Assembly (NCBI RefSeq): GCF_017945865.1
Contig: NZ_CP072829.1
Coordinates: forward strand, 1-64,000
DNA: 64,000 nucleotides
Source of the DNA: Xiamenia xianingshaonis
GTDB lineage: Bacteria; Actinomycetota; Coriobacteriia; Coriobacteriales; Eggerthellaceae
Direction of reading: 5' to 3'
Shown here: positions 33,975 to 42,785 of the stretch, piece by piece
How the letters are laid out: each line of letters begins with the position of its first letter
How positions within the stretch are numbered: position 1 is the first letter of the stretch
Made by a program: the position numbers and the translations under genes
The notes under the pieces: generated by a model
Told to the model about the DNA's origin: nothing
Database searches by the model: none
Seen by the model: only the letters and a program-made list of their open reading frames with translations

Positions 33975-34829
33975 ATGCGCTTTGTTTCGTGGAACGTCAA
34001 CGGTTTGCGGGCCGTGCAGAAGAAGGGGTTCGAGGACATCGTGAGCCAGTTCGGCGCCGATGTGATCGCACTGCAGGAGACGAAGCTGCAGGCGGGGCAG
34101 GCGACCGTTGATCTGCCGGAATACCGCGAATATTGGAGCTATGCGGAAAAGAAGGGCTATTCGGGCACGGCGGTGTTCTCGCGCGAAGAGCCGCTGCAGG
34201 TGCTGCACGGCCTGGGCAACGACTACCTTGACACGGAAGGCCGCGTGACGGCGCTGGAGTTTCCCGATCTTTGGCTCGTGGACGTGTACACGCCGAACTC
34301 GCAGGACCAGCTGGCGCGGATCGCGCACCGCCTGGAATGGGACGAGGCGTTCCGGGATTTCTGCAAAGGGCTGGAAATCGGGGTTTTGCCTGGTGGCGTG
34401 CCGTTTGAAAAGCCGGCGCCGGGCGAGGGGCATCCGGATGTGGCCGCGCTGCCGCGCACAGAAGGCGGGCCGGCGTGCGACCCGAAGCCGGTGGTGATGT
34501 GCGGCGACTTCAACGTGGCGCACCAGGAGATCGACCTGAAGAACCCCAAGCCCAACGTGGGAAATCCCGGGTTTTCGGCCGAAGAGCGCGACAGCTTCCA
34601 GGCGCTGCTCGACGCGGGGTTCGTCGACACGTTCCGCAGCCTGCACCCGGACGTGACGGGCGCTTACACGTGGTGGAGCTACCGGTTCAAGGCGCGGCAG
34701 AACAACGCCGGGTGGCGCATCGACTATTTCCTGGTCAGCGAGGCGTTGCGCGACCGCGTGACGAGCGCGTGCATCTACGACGAAGTGATGGGCAGCGACC
34801 ATTGTCCCGTCGCTCTTGAGCTGGACTGA
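33975..34829 (+). CDS. exoA: Exodeoxyribonuclease III / AP endonuclease
   Basis: Repairs abasic DNA by cutting 5' to the lesion. Active-site motifs are present: FVSWNVNGLRA, ALQETKLQ (metal Glu), WLVDVYTPNSQ, MCGDFNVAH (Asp/Asn), TWWSYRFKARQNNAGWRIDYFLVS and the last catalytic GSDHCPVALEL. A 25-residue Pro/Gly-rich loop (GVLPGGVPFEKPAPGEGHPD) interrupts the middle, which is longer than usual. ATG 33975 with gaaagg ribosome binding site; a GTG nine bases upstream is in frame. Length 284. Confidence 0.95.
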   Translation: MRFVSWNVNGLRAVQKKGFEDIVSQFGADVIALQETKLQAGQATVDLPEYREYWSYAEKKGYSGTAVFSREEPLQVLHGLGNDYLDTEGRVTALEFPDLWLVDVYTPNSQDQLARIAHRLEWDEAFRDFCKGLEIGVLPGGVPFEKPAPGEGHPDVAALPRTEGGPACDPKPVVMCGDFNVAHQEIDLKNPKPNVGNPGFSAEERDSFQALLDAGFVDTFRSLHPDVTGAYTWWSYRFKARQNNAGWRIDYFLVSEALRDRVTSACIYDEVMGSDHCPVALELD

Positions 34830-34875
34830 GCGAAACGCTGATCAATTCAGTCAGCTTTAAGCAGACGAGCTGGCG
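34830..34875. repeat. Short dispersed repeat, copy 1
   Basis: Begins GCGAAACGCTGATCAATTC right after the exoA stop and continues with matching GyCAGC, CAGaCGAGC and TGGC blocks. A diverged copy begins one base after the stop of the ACT gene at 35867. Confidence 0.65.
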
Positions 34876-34960
34876 TCGTTTCGCCTCGGCGGCAGTTGGC
34901 AGGTCGTTGCAGCAACGCCGCGTGCCGCCCGTCGCCCGCGCCGTTGCCGCTTCTGCGCAT

Positions 34961-34969
34961 GTGCTAGAA
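34961..34969 (+). promoter_or_regulatory. Extended -10 promoter of folE
   Basis: TGCTAGAAT with the TGn extension, about 42 bases before the folE start. The same nonamer precedes menF (37173-37181). Confidence 0.6.
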
Positions 34970-35010
34970 TGAAGCGCATTTCATCTGCTCGCAACGCTAG
35001 AAAGATCGCT

Positions 35011-35580
35011 ATGGACAAAGAGAAAATCGAGCAAGGCGTGCGCCTCATCCTGGAAGGCATTGGCGAGGATCCGACGCGAGAAGGCCTGGTCAAAACGCCG
35101 GAGCGCGTGGCTCGCATGTACGAGGAAATTTTTGCGGGCATGACCGAGGACCCCGCGGTGCACTTCGAGACCACGTTTGACGAAGGACACGAGGAAATGG
35201 TCATCGTCAGCGACATTCCGTTCTATTCGATGTGCGAGCATCATCTGGTGCCGTTTTTCGGGAAGGCGCACGTGGCCTACATCCCCGCCCGCGACGGGCG
35301 CATTTGCGGGCTGTCGAAGCTGGCGCGGCTTGTGGACGCGTATGCGAAGCGTCCGCAGGTGCAAGAGCGGCTGACGTCGCAGGTGGCGGACATGCTGATC
35401 GACCAGCTGCATCCGCAGGGCGTCTTGGTGGTGCTTGAGGCCGAGCACATGTGCATGTCGATGCGCGGCATCAAGAAGCCGGGGTCGAAAACGACGACGA
35501 GCGCAGTCCGCGGCATTTTCGAGCGCAACCAGGCCACCCGCTCAGAGGCGCTGTCGCTTATTTTCGCGCCGCAACATTAA
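35011..35580 (+). CDS. folE: GTP cyclohydrolase I
   Basis: Converts GTP to dihydroneopterin triphosphate, the first step of folate synthesis, in the cytoplasm. The 189-residue product has the zinc ligands in [19 protein letters not shown] and [13 protein letters not shown], and VRGIFERN near the end. The upstream ATG at 34969 falls within the promoter, so the ATG at 35011 (agaaag ribosome binding site) is preferred. It is 16 bases upstream of an ACT-domain gene and probably cotranscribed with it. Confidence 0.96.
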   Translation: MDKEKIEQGVRLILEGIGEDPTREGLVKTPERVARMYEEIFAGMTEDPAVHFETTFDEGHEEMVIVSDIPFYSMCEHHLVPFFGKAHVAYIPARDGRICGLSKLARLVDAYAKRPQVQERLTSQVADMLIDQLHPQGVLVVLEAEHMCMSMRGIKKPGSKTTTSAVRGIFERNQATRSEALSLIFAPQH

Positions 35581-35596
35581 AGAAAGGACATCCCTT

Positions 35597-35866
35597 ATGA
35601 AGTGCGTAGTTTCCGTTTTAGGCAAAGACCGCAAGTTCATCGTGGCGAAGGTGTCGAGCGTGCTGGCCGAGTGCGGCGCGAACATCGACGACATCAGCCA
35701 AACCATCATGGGCGGCATCTTCTCCATGACGATGCTGACGACGCTCGACGCCGACGTGGCCGACTTCAACACGGTGCAGGAACGCCTGGTCGCGACCGGC
35801 GAAGAGCTGAACGTGCAGATCGTCATTCAGCGCGAGGACGTGTTCAACTACATGTACAAGATCTAG
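35597..35866 (+). CDS. ACT-domain protein (UPF0237)
   Basis: An 89-residue stand-alone ACT domain starting MKCVVSVLGKDRKFIVAKVSSVLAECGANIDDIS, the usual length and pattern of UPF0237 proteins. It presumably binds a small ligand, perhaps an amino acid. In many Firmicutes the next gene is the UPF0210 glycyl-radical-like protein; that partner is absent here. It has an agaaagga ribosome binding site and follows folE closely. Confidence 0.92.
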   Translation: MKCVVSVLGKDRKFIVAKVSSVLAECGANIDDISQTIMGGIFSMTMLTTLDADVADFNTVQERLVATGEELNVQIVIQREDVFNYMYKI

Positions 35867-35910
35867 GGAAACACTGATCAATTCCGCCAGCCCTGCACAG
35901 GCGAGCCGGC
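35867..35910. repeat. Short dispersed repeat, copy 2
   Basis: GGAAACACTGATCAATTC then CGCCAGC, CACAGGCGAGCCGGC; about 75-80 percent like the copy at 34830. Both start at a stop codon on the same strand. Confidence 0.65.
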
Positions 35911-36062
35911 CCTCATCGGCGGTTTTCTTGGGAATCGGTCGGCTCCTTCCGCCGGCCCCGAACCTGCGGGGCGGCGCCTGGCGGCAGAGTTCCCAGGGCC
36001 TTGACGGGCTCGTGGCGTTTTCCAGCCTGTTGCCGAAACGGCGCATTGGGGCGAGCTTTATA

Positions 36063-36071
36063 TGCTACTAT
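36063..36071 (+). promoter_or_regulatory. Extended -10 promoter of the NrdD-like gene
   Basis: TGCTACTAT, TGn plus TACTAT, about 36 bases before the start codon. Confidence 0.5.
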
Positions 36072-36106
36072 TTCGGCAGCATTTAGCGAAGAGAAAGGCT
36101 GCTTCC

Positions 36107-36463
36107 ATGGCAACTGATACTGTGCTTGAGCCGGTCGCTTCCGTCGTCGATGGCGTGGCGGTGACGGTGAATTATAGGACTGAAAACGGCATCCCTGTGT
36201 CTGATCAGGAGATTCGTGCTTATATCGACCGTGGCAACTGCCATCATCCAGGCTGCACCGTGCGCGGGCTCGACCTGACGGTCGACGGCGACGACATCGA
36301 CATTCGCTACGACCTGTCGCCGATGCCGTTCGAGCGCATCCGCCGCATCACGGGATACCTGGTAGGCACGATGGACCGCTGGAACGACGCGAAAACCGCC
36401 GAAGAAGCCGACCGCGTGAAGCACTCTGTGCCGGCCAACTGCGGCTGTTTCGAAGGGAAGTAG
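36107..36463 (+). CDS. Small NrdD C-terminus-like protein
   Basis: A 118-residue protein. Its middle (ERIRRITGYLVGTMDRWNDAKTAEEADRVKHS) matches the conserved block near the end of anaerobic ribonucleotide reductase NrdD and of small stand-alone relatives annotated as anaerobic reductase peptides. It lacks the NrdD barrel and glycyl-radical site. The N-terminal part (DQEIRAYIDRGNCHHPGCTVRGLDLTVDGDDIDIRYDLSPMPF) has a CHHPGC pair and the C-terminus has CGC; together these could bind a metal. Function is unknown. Start chosen at ATG 36107 after an aagagaaaggc leader; the ATG at 36062 overlaps the promoter. Confidence 0.6.
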   Translation: MATDTVLEPVASVVDGVAVTVNYRTENGIPVSDQEIRAYIDRGNCHHPGCTVRGLDLTVDGDDIDIRYDLSPMPFERIRRITGYLVGTMDRWNDAKTAEEADRVKHSVPANCGCFEGK

Positions 36464-36524
36464 GCGCCCGCGCCCCGCTTGCCAGCACGCGCGAGCGGCA
36501 GGCCGCACACAAGCGATTGCAACA

Positions 36525-36550
36525 AGAAAGCCCGGGTGACCGGGCTTTCT
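36525..36550. terminator. Hairpin between convergent genes
   Basis: AGAAAGCCCGG, loop GTGA, CCGGGCTTTCT. The U-tract is poor on both strands, but placement between the convergent NrdD-like gene and mscL suggests a bidirectional terminator. Confidence 0.6.
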
Positions 36551-36657
36551 GTGGTGTTGGGGACGAGCAAAGGCCTGATGGCGGCAGGCATCGTCCTTGG
36601 CTTCGGGGCCTTTCGGCACTCCGGCTTTCGGCAGCGACTCGCCGCCGCTCTTGCGCC

Positions 36658-37119
36658 TTAGGCTTTCGGCGCGGGCTTTGTGGTCTTGCGGGCCGGCTCG
36701 GAGAACGCGGCGGCGCAATGGGGGCAGCGCGTGGCGCCGTCCTTCACTTCTTCCAGGCAGAACGGGCACGTCGGCGGCGTTTCGACCACCTCTTCGCCGG
36801 CCTTGTTCCGCTTCAGCAGGCCGCTGCCGGCATTCTGCACCTTGTTGATGCCTTTGACCAGCAAAAACACCACGAACGCAATGATCAGGAAGTTGATGCA
36901 GGCGCTGATGAACGCACCGAAGTCGATGGCCGTTCCAGGGACGACGAGGCCGTCGATCGATCCGCCGCCGAAGATGAACGTGATGAGCGGATTGATGATG
37001 TTGTCAGTCAGCGATGTGACGATGCCGGTGAACGCGCCGCCGACGATGACGGCGACAGCCAGATCCATGACATTGCCGCGGTTGATAAATTCTTTGAATT
37101 CGTTCAAAAAGTTCTTCAT
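36658..37119 (-). CDS. mscL: Large-conductance mechanosensitive channel with C-terminal zinc ribbon
   Basis: Opens a wide pore under membrane tension to release solutes in hypo-osmotic shock. The N-terminal helix MKNFLNEFKEFINRGNVMDLAVAVIVGGAFTGIVTSL and second helix (FLIIAFVVFLLVKGINKV) are standard MscL. The tail is not: after about residue 105 it carries a zinc-ribbon-like motif with C118, C121, C132 and C135 (CPFC...CPHC) and a basic Pro/Lys end. The 153-residue length is therefore about 20 above the common form. ATG 37119 has a gaggaag ribosome binding site. Confidence 0.95.
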   Translation of the reverse strand: MKNFLNEFKEFINRGNVMDLAVAVIVGGAFTGIVTSLTDNIINPLITFIFGGGSIDGLVVPGTAIDFGAFISACINFLIIAFVVFLLVKGINKVQNAGSGLLKRNKAGEEVVETPPTCPFCLEEVKDGATRCPHCAAAFSEPARKTTKPAPKA

Positions 37120-37172
37120 GGTCGTCTTCCTCGTTTCGATGAGCTTTGCCGTCATCAGTATAAGAAAGGCCG

Positions 37173-37181
37173 TGCTAGAAT
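37173..37181 (+). promoter_or_regulatory. Extended -10 promoter of menF
   Basis: TGCTAGAAT, identical to the folE promoter core, about 70 bases before the menF GTG. Confidence 0.6.
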
Positions 37182-37252
37182 GCCAGATGCGACATACGTA
37201 CGCCACGATGCTCGCGTGGCGACACGGTTGAAGGCAAGCGAAAGGCCAGCTC

Positions 37253-38497
37253 GTGACCAGGATTTATTCTCGCACGGTGCCGCTTGGTGCCGATATTGTC
37301 GACGCGTTCTGTACGCTGCAGAAGGGATTTACCGACCAGTTCGTGTATTACCGGAAGGATCGTCCGGTGCGCTTCATGGGGTTGGGGCGCTGCATCGCGC
37401 TGCCGACGCTTGAGGGCGTCAGCGTCGATCTGGACGGCGAGGCGGCGCACCAGCCGGTCTTTTTTTCGTTCAACCGGTTTGACGAAAGCAATCCCAAGCC
37501 GACCGACGAGCTGTTCGCGGCGTTTCCGCGGCTGCGGCTCATGCTGCCGGAAGTGGTGTTGATCGAAGACGAGCAAGGCGCGTTTCTGCAGGTCAACTCG
37601 CTGGGTCCGGTGTATGAGGGGCGCGTGGCGCGGTTTGCGCGGCAGGCTGCGGCCGCGCCGGCGCGGGCGGCGCGGAAGGTGGGCTATGCGCTGTGCCCCG
37701 ATTCGCGCGAGCAGTGGTTTTCGATGATGGACGAGGCGCTTGCGGCGATAGCGGCAGGCCGCGTGCGGAAAGTCGTGCTGTCGCGGCGGCAAGAACTCGT
37801 TGCTGACCAGCCGTTTTCATCGAAAGACGTGCTGGTGAACCTCATCGACGGCCCGTCGATAGGCACGGTGCTGCTCTACCGCTACGCCGACGTGTTCTTC
37901 TGCGGCTGCACGCCGGAGCTGCTGGTGCGCAAGCGCGGCTGTCGGGTGGAGTCGATGGCGCTGGCGGGGACGGCGCCGGTCGGCAGCTCGGAGGAGGAGC
38001 GGCAGGCGCTGGCAGCCGCGCTCATGGCCGACGAGAAGAACCGCGTGGAGCACGACTACGTGGCGCGGTTCGTGCGCGAGGTGTTCGACCGCACGTGCTA
38101 CGACGTCGACGTGCCTGGTCAGCCGCAGGTTTTGCCGCTTGCGCACGTGCAGCACCTCTACACGCCGGCCCGCGCCCGCATGCTTGAAGGCGTGGACCTG
38201 CTGACGATGGCGGGAGACCTGCACCCCACGCCGGCGGTGTCGGGCACGCCGGTGGGCGAGGCCCGCATGCTGCTGCGCGAGGTCGAGCCGTACAACCGTG
38301 GCTTCTTCGCCGGGGCCTGCGGGTATGTGGACGCCGCCGGTGACGGCGAGTTTTCCGTGGCGCTGCGCACGGGCGTGTTCGACGGCGAGGTGGGCTGGGT
38401 GTACGCCGGCTGCGGCATCGTGGCTGGCAGCGACGCACAGGCCGAGTTCGACGAGATCGACTTGAAGCTGAAGACGATCCTGACGGCGTTCGGGTAG
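37253..38497 (+). CDS. menF: Isochorismate synthase (menaquinone pathway)
   Basis: Converts chorismate to isochorismate, the first committed menaquinone step. The C-terminal chorismate-binding fold is clear: KVVLSRRQELVA, FCGCTPELLVRKRGCRVESMALAGTAP, HLYTPARARMLEGVDLLTMAGDLHPTPAVSGTPVGEA and the closing YAGCGIVAGSDAQAEFDE. Length 414. GTG start with gaaagg ribosome binding site. A siderophore-type EntC is the other possibility, but menD, menH, menB and menE-menC lie directly downstream, so the menaquinone role is well supported. Confidence 0.93.
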   Translation: MTRIYSRTVPLGADIVDAFCTLQKGFTDQFVYYRKDRPVRFMGLGRCIALPTLEGVSVDLDGEAAHQPVFFSFNRFDESNPKPTDELFAAFPRLRLMLPEVVLIEDEQGAFLQVNSLGPVYEGRVARFARQAAAAPARAARKVGYALCPDSREQWFSMMDEALAAIAAGRVRKVVLSRRQELVADQPFSSKDVLVNLIDGPSIGTVLLYRYADVFFCGCTPELLVRKRGCRVESMALAGTAPVGSSEEERQALAAALMADEKNRVEHDYVARFVREVFDRTCYDVDVPGQPQVLPLAHVQHLYTPARARMLEGVDLLTMAGDLHPTPAVSGTPVGEARMLLREVEPYNRGFFAGACGYVDAAGDGEFSVALRTGVFDGEVGWVYAGCGIVAGSDAQAEFDEIDLKLKTILTAFG

Positions 38498-38566
38498 GAG
38501 CAGGCCGGCGGTTCGTCGCCGAGGCGGTCTGGTGCTTGTTTTTGCGCGGTTCAGCGCCAGCTTCAG

Positions 38567-38822
38567 TATGAAGAATTTGTGGAGTTGAGACTTTCGGCCG
38601 CGTTTTGATGGGTTCACGCATCAAATACCGGAGAAAAAGGCCTGTTTCGGGCTGATCTTCAGCTGTTTGCGGCTGAAAAGGGCGTTCGACGGGGCTAAAC
38701 TACGGTATATATCCAGAAATTTGAGCAGCCGCCGAGTGAAATTACAGGGCGAAAGCGGCAATTTGATGCGTAAAAGCTGAAATTGAGCATCTAAAATCTC
38801 CAGTACACAATTTCTTCACATG
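38567..38822. repeat. Terminal-inverted-repeat element, copy B
   Basis: 256 bp between menF and menD. The left end is TATGAAGAATTTGTG and the right end AAAATCTCCAGTACACAATT, then TCTTCACATG. Inner pair GCATCAAAT (38618) and ATTTGATGC (ends 38769) are 51 and 53 bases from the ends. CTACGGTATATAT lies in the core. The rest of 38498-39034 has no gene. Confidence 0.88.
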
Positions 38823-39034
38823 TAACAGCCGACAAACGAGGCGCTGCTGCGCTGTCGGCCGCGTCTCAGGCGCTTTTGGTGCGGGCAACCCTGGGGAATG
38901 CGCGCTTTAGGTCCGCGTGCGCTCATGGATGGCGTGTCCCGAGTTGATGCGGTTGCGTTGAATTGTGGCCCTGCACAGGAGGGAAAGGGTACCATTGACG
39001 AGGCCGTGACAGCGCCGACTGAAGGAGCATCGGA

Positions 39035-40909
39035 ATGCCACAAGCAAATCCCCAGGCCGTAGGCTTGTTTCTGGAATCGTTTTTTGACGAGCTGTGTGCG
39101 TGCGGCGTGCGCAACGTGGTGGTGTGCCCCGGCTCGCGATCGACCCCGCTGGCGATGACGGCGTTCGAGCTGTCCCAGCGCGATCCGAAGCGGCTGCGCG
39201 TGCTGGTCGACGTCGACGAGCGCGGCGCGGCGTTTGTGGCGTTGGGAATGGGGAAGGCGACCGGCGTTCCTGCGGCGGTGGTCTGCACGTCGGGGTCTGC
39301 CGTGGCTAACTTTTATCCGGCGGTGCTGGAGGCGGAGTCGTCCGGCGTGCCGCTGCTGCTGCTGACCGGCGACCGCCCGCCGCAGCTGCAGGGCCTCGGC
39401 GCTCCGCAAACGTGCGACCAGCTGCACCTGTTCGGCTCGCACGTCCGCGCGTTTCGCCAGATGCCGGTGCCGGCCGCCACGGAAGACATGCTGGTTTTCG
39501 CACGTCAGGCGGCAAAAGAGGCGGTCATCGCCTGTGCGCCGCGCCGAGGTTTGGGCAGCTTGTCGGTGCCGGTGGCTGGTGCGAGCACGGGCGGCGCGGT
39601 GCATCTTAACTTCCCATTCGACGAGCCGCTCAAACCGGACTTCTCGGAGCATTTGCCCGCCGAAGCCCTCGGCAACCCTTCGCTGGTGGCGAAGATCAAG
39701 GCGCTGCGGTCCAAGGAGATCCAGGGCTGCATTGCGCCGGTGTCGTGCGAGCCGAGCGACGAGGCCATTGAAAGCCTTGTGCACACGCTGCGCAAAAAGC
39801 GCGTGCTGATGGTGGCCGGCGACGGTGCCGCGTTTTCAGAGCGGGACGCCCGCGCCGTGCTTGACCTGGCCGATTATGCGTCCATTCCCGTTTTGGCCGA
39901 TCCGCTTTCAGGCTTGCGCTGTCGTGGCTACGGCGTTTCCATCGAGAGCTACGACGCTGTTTTGGGTTCGCCGCAGGGCGTGCCCGAAGCGCTGCGCCCC
40001 GACGCCGTCATCCGTTTCGGCCGCTATCCGGTGTCGAAGCGCTTGACGCAGTGGCTGCGGAAGCTGTCGGCGGAAGGCATGTTCTCCGTGGTGGTCGATC
40101 CGTGCGAGACACGCGACTTCAATGCGGCGACAGACATCTATCTTCCCTGTTCAGCGGCTTGTTTTGCCAGCGCGATCACCGGCAACTGGATCGGGCGGTC
40201 CAAGCATATCATCGGCGTGACGCCGACGCAGCGGTCGTTTCTGAGCGCGTGGATGCAGGCGAACGAAAACGTCGCCGCCGTGCTTGGCCAGGTCGAGAGC
40301 GCTGAAGGGGCGGACGCGTTCGAGGGCGCCTACGTGCACGCGCTCATGGACGAGCTGCCGCCCGACGCATGCCTGTTCGTGGGAAATTCCATGAGCATCC
40401 GCGCGGTCGACACGTTTTGCCGCTGTCAGAGCTCGACGATCCAGATTCTCGGAAACCGCGGGCTGAACGGCATCGACGGCACCGTGTCGACGATGTTCGG
40501 GGCGTCGTGGGCCCAGCCGATGCGCCCGGTGACGCTGCTGGTGGGCGATCTGGCTTTGCTGCACGATCTGAACGCGCTGGCGCTGCAACGCGAGCTGTTC
40601 GCGCTCGGCCTGCCCGCGCCGAGCATCACCATCGTCTTGCTCAACAACAACGGCGGTGCCATTTTCGACATGCTGCCGCAGCAGTCCGACGAGCCGTATT
40701 TCGAGCGGCTGTTCCTCACGCCGCAAGACGTCGACTTCGAGTCGGCCGCGCGGGCGTTTTCGGTCCCGTACCAGCGCGTCGGTTCGGTCGCGGAGTTTCG
40801 CGAGGCGTATCAGGCGCAGGTGGGCAAGCCCGGGTTTCACCTGATAGAGATAAACGTTCCGCTCAGGGGCGTGAAGGATCGCTATGCGCCGTATTGGGAG
40901 CTTGCGTGA
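39035..40909 (+). CDS. menD: 2-succinyl-5-enolpyruvyl-6-hydroxy-3-cyclohexene-1-carboxylate synthase
   Basis: Thiamine-diphosphate enzyme that joins isochorismate and 2-oxoglutarate. Family motifs include VVVCPGSRSTPLAMTA near the start, VDVDERGAAFVALGMGKATG with the catalytic Glu in the first domain, CTSGSAVANFYPAVLEA, LTGDRPPQLQGLGAPQTCDQ, and the cofactor-binding LVGDLALLHDLNAL...NNNGGAIFDMLP. Length is 624. Ribosome binding site gaaggag. Its stop overlaps a possible GTG start of menH, so the two are coupled. Confidence 0.96.
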   Translation: MPQANPQAVGLFLESFFDELCACGVRNVVVCPGSRSTPLAMTAFELSQRDPKRLRVLVDVDERGAAFVALGMGKATGVPAAVVCTSGSAVANFYPAVLEAESSGVPLLLLTGDRPPQLQGLGAPQTCDQLHLFGSHVRAFRQMPVPAATEDMLVFARQAAKEAVIACAPRRGLGSLSVPVAGASTGGAVHLNFPFDEPLKPDFSEHLPAEALGNPSLVAKIKALRSKEIQGCIAPVSCEPSDEAIESLVHTLRKKRVLMVAGDGAAFSERDARAVLDLADYASIPVLADPLSGLRCRGYGVSIESYDAVLGSPQGVPEALRPDAVIRFGRYPVSKRLTQWLRKLSAEGMFSVVVDPCETRDFNAATDIYLPCSAACFASAITGNWIGRSKHIIGVTPTQRSFLSAWMQANENVAAVLGQVESAEGADAFEGAYVHALMDELPPDACLFVGNSMSIRAVDTFCRCQSSTIQILGNRGLNGIDGTVSTMFGASWAQPMRPVTLLVGDLALLHDLNALALQRELFALGLPAPSITIVLLNNNGGAIFDMLPQQSDEPYFERLFLTPQDVDFESAARAFSVPYQRVGSVAEFREAYQAQVGKPGFHLIEINVPLRGVKDRYAPYWELA

Positions 40910-40926
40910 GAGAAGGCCGCGCCCAC

Positions 40927-41790
40927 ATGAACGTCGAAGGCGTTTGCTACGGGTATCGGTGGTGGGCGCCTGTAGCGGGGCGGGGGTCTTTGCCGCCGGT
41001 CGTGCTGGTGCATGGGTTCGCACAGAGCGCCGCGTCGTGGGAAGCGGTCGCCCGGCGTCTGGCCGAAGACCGGGCGGTATACGCGCTCGACCTGCTGGGA
41101 TGCGGCGGTTCTGACTGCCCGGAAGATCCAGAAGCCTACAGCCTGACGGCTCAAGGGCAGGCGCTGGCAGCATTCGTGCGGCTCGTGTGCGGCCAGGCCG
41201 AAGGTGCGGGGGCTGCGATGTTTCACGTGAAACCTTGGGTGGTCGGGTATTCGATGGGCGGGCGCGTCGTGCTGGCCGCCGCAGCTACCGACAAGGCGTT
41301 TTCCCAGCTCGTCGGTGGCATCGTGCTGGAATCGGCCGGATTGGGCCCCGCCACGAAGTCGGACCGCGCCGCAGCTGCCAGTGCCGATGCTCGCCACGCA
41401 GCGATGTTGCGCACCGCGGGCGTTGAGGCGTTCTTCGCATACTGGGAGGACCTGCCGCTGTTCGCAACCCAGCGCGATCTGCCCGACGACGTCCGCCGGT
41501 CTGTTGCTGCCGAGCGGCTGGCGCACGACGCCGAAGCGCTCGCCCGCGCCTTCGATTGCGCCGGCCAGCACTGCATGCCCGCCCGCGACCGCACGCTCGA
41601 AACCCTGCAGCGCCTGGTCGCCGCCAAAATCCCGGTATGCTACCTCGCTGGTCAGCTCGACCGCAAATACGCCGCCGTTGCCGCGGACCTGAAAGCCGCC
41701 CTTCCTGCAGTGGCCGTGCGGATCATCCCCGACGCCGGCCACAACACGCACCTGGAAAACCCCGAAGGCTTCCTGTCGGCGTGGGTATGA
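40927..41790 (+). CDS. menH: MenH-type alpha/beta hydrolase (SHCHC synthase)
   Basis: Predicted to eliminate pyruvate from SEPHCHC to give SHCHC in menaquinone synthesis. The 287 residues show the oxyanion strand [14 protein letters not shown], the nucleophile elbow [12 protein letters not shown] (Ser), and the C-terminal [11 protein letters not shown] (His). ATG 40927 has agaagg upstream; a GTG at 40906 overlapping the menD stop would add seven residues. The MenH assignment rests on position after menD plus the fold; a generic hydrolase is possible. A parS-like site lies inside the gene, encoding MFHVKP. Confidence 0.88.
   Translation: MNVEGVCYGYRWWAPVAGRGSLPPVVLVHGFAQSAASWEAVARRLAEDRAVYALDLLGCGGSDCPEDPEAYSLTAQGQALAAFVRLVCGQAEGAGAAMFHVKPWVVGYSMGGRVVLAAAATDKAFSQLVGGIVLESAGLGPATKSDRAAAASADARHAAMLRTAGVEAFFAYWEDLPLFATQRDLPDDVRRSVAAERLAHDAEALARAFDCAGQHCMPARDRTLETLQRLVAAKIPVCYLAGQLDRKYAAVAADLKAALPAVAVRIIPDAGHNTHLENPEGFLSAWV
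41219..41234. promoter_or_regulatory. parS-like site inside menH
   Basis: TGTTTCACGTGAAACC, one mismatch to consensus (last base), within the menH coding region at a loop before the nucleophile elbow. Confidence 0.78.
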
Positions 41791-41945
41791 CGCCGCCGCC
41801 CGCCGCCGCGCTTCGCTGCCATGCCGTCATCGCATCTGCCAGCACATCTCCCTCCGGTTTTCTTCCCGCTCTTCACCTTCTGGCACGGCAAAAGTGTTAC
41901 CATTCAAACCGTCTGCGCACTGAACGAACACAGGAGGGAGCGTCG

Positions 41946-42785
41946 ATGAGCCAGGTCGAATGGCAGCCGGGCAAGGCCTATCGCGAAATCGTGTACGAAA
42001 CGGCGGAAGGCATCGCGAAAATCACGATCAATCGGCCCGAATGCCGCAACGCTTTCACGCCGCTGACCGTTAGCGAGCTGTTCGACGCGTTTTCCGAGGC
42101 GCGCGACGACGCGAGCGTGGGCGTCATCATCCTGACGGGCAAAAACCATGATGGCCGCCCCGAGGACCAGGCGTTTTGTTCGGGCGGCGACCAAAAGAAG
42201 CGCGGCAACGGCGGGTATGTGGGCGAGGACAACATCCCGCGCCTCAACGTGCTCGACGTGCAACGGCTCATCCGCGTGGTGCCCAAGCCCGTGATCGCCA
42301 TGGTGAACGGCTACGCCATCGGCGGCGGGCACGTGCTGTCCATCCTGTGCGACCTGACGATCGCGGCCGACACGGCGAAATTCGGGCAGACCGGCCCGAA
42401 GGTTGGCTCGTTCGACGCGGGGTATGGCGCGGGCTATCTGGCGGCCATCGTCGGCCAGAAGAAGGCCCGCGAGATCTGGTACCTGTGCCGTCAGTACACG
42501 GCCGCCGAAGCGCTGGAGATGGGCCTGGTCAACAAGGTGGTTCCGTTCGACCAGCTCGAAGACGAGTGCGTGTCGTGGGCGCGCGAAATGATGCAGTTCA
42601 GCCCCACGGCGCTGCGTTTCATGAAGGCGTCGTTCAACGCGGCCACCGACGGGCTTGCGGGCCTGCAGCAGCTCGCCGGCGACGCGACGCTTTTGTATTA
42701 CACCACCGACGAGGCGAAGGAGGGCCGCGACGCCTTCAAAGAGAAGCGCTCGCCCGACTTCAGCCGGTTCCCGAAGTTCCCGTAA
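41946..42785 (+). CDS. menB: 1,4-dihydroxy-2-naphthoyl-CoA synthase
   Basis: Crotonase-fold enzyme that closes the naphthoquinone ring of o-succinylbenzoyl-CoA. Seen in the 279 residues: [34 protein letters not shown] (oxyanion hole and MenB-specific loop), [51 protein letters not shown] and the C-terminal [16 protein letters not shown] typical of MenB. Strong ribosome binding site ggagggag. The open frame extends 390 bases upstream inside menH, but the ATG at 41946 fits the family. The gap of 287 bases to the next gene holds nothing recognised. Confidence 0.96.
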   Translation: MSQVEWQPGKAYREIVYETAEGIAKITINRPECRNAFTPLTVSELFDAFSEARDDASVGVIILTGKNHDGRPEDQAFCSGGDQKKRGNGGYVGEDNIPRLNVLDVQRLIRVVPKPVIAMVNGYAIGGGHVLSILCDLTIAADTAKFGQTGPKVGSFDAGYGAGYLAAIVGQKKAREIWYLCRQYTAAEALEMGLVNKVVPFDQLEDECVSWAREMMQFSPTALRFMKASFNAATDGLAGLQQLAGDATLLYYTTDEAKEGRDAFKEKRSPDFSRFPKFP

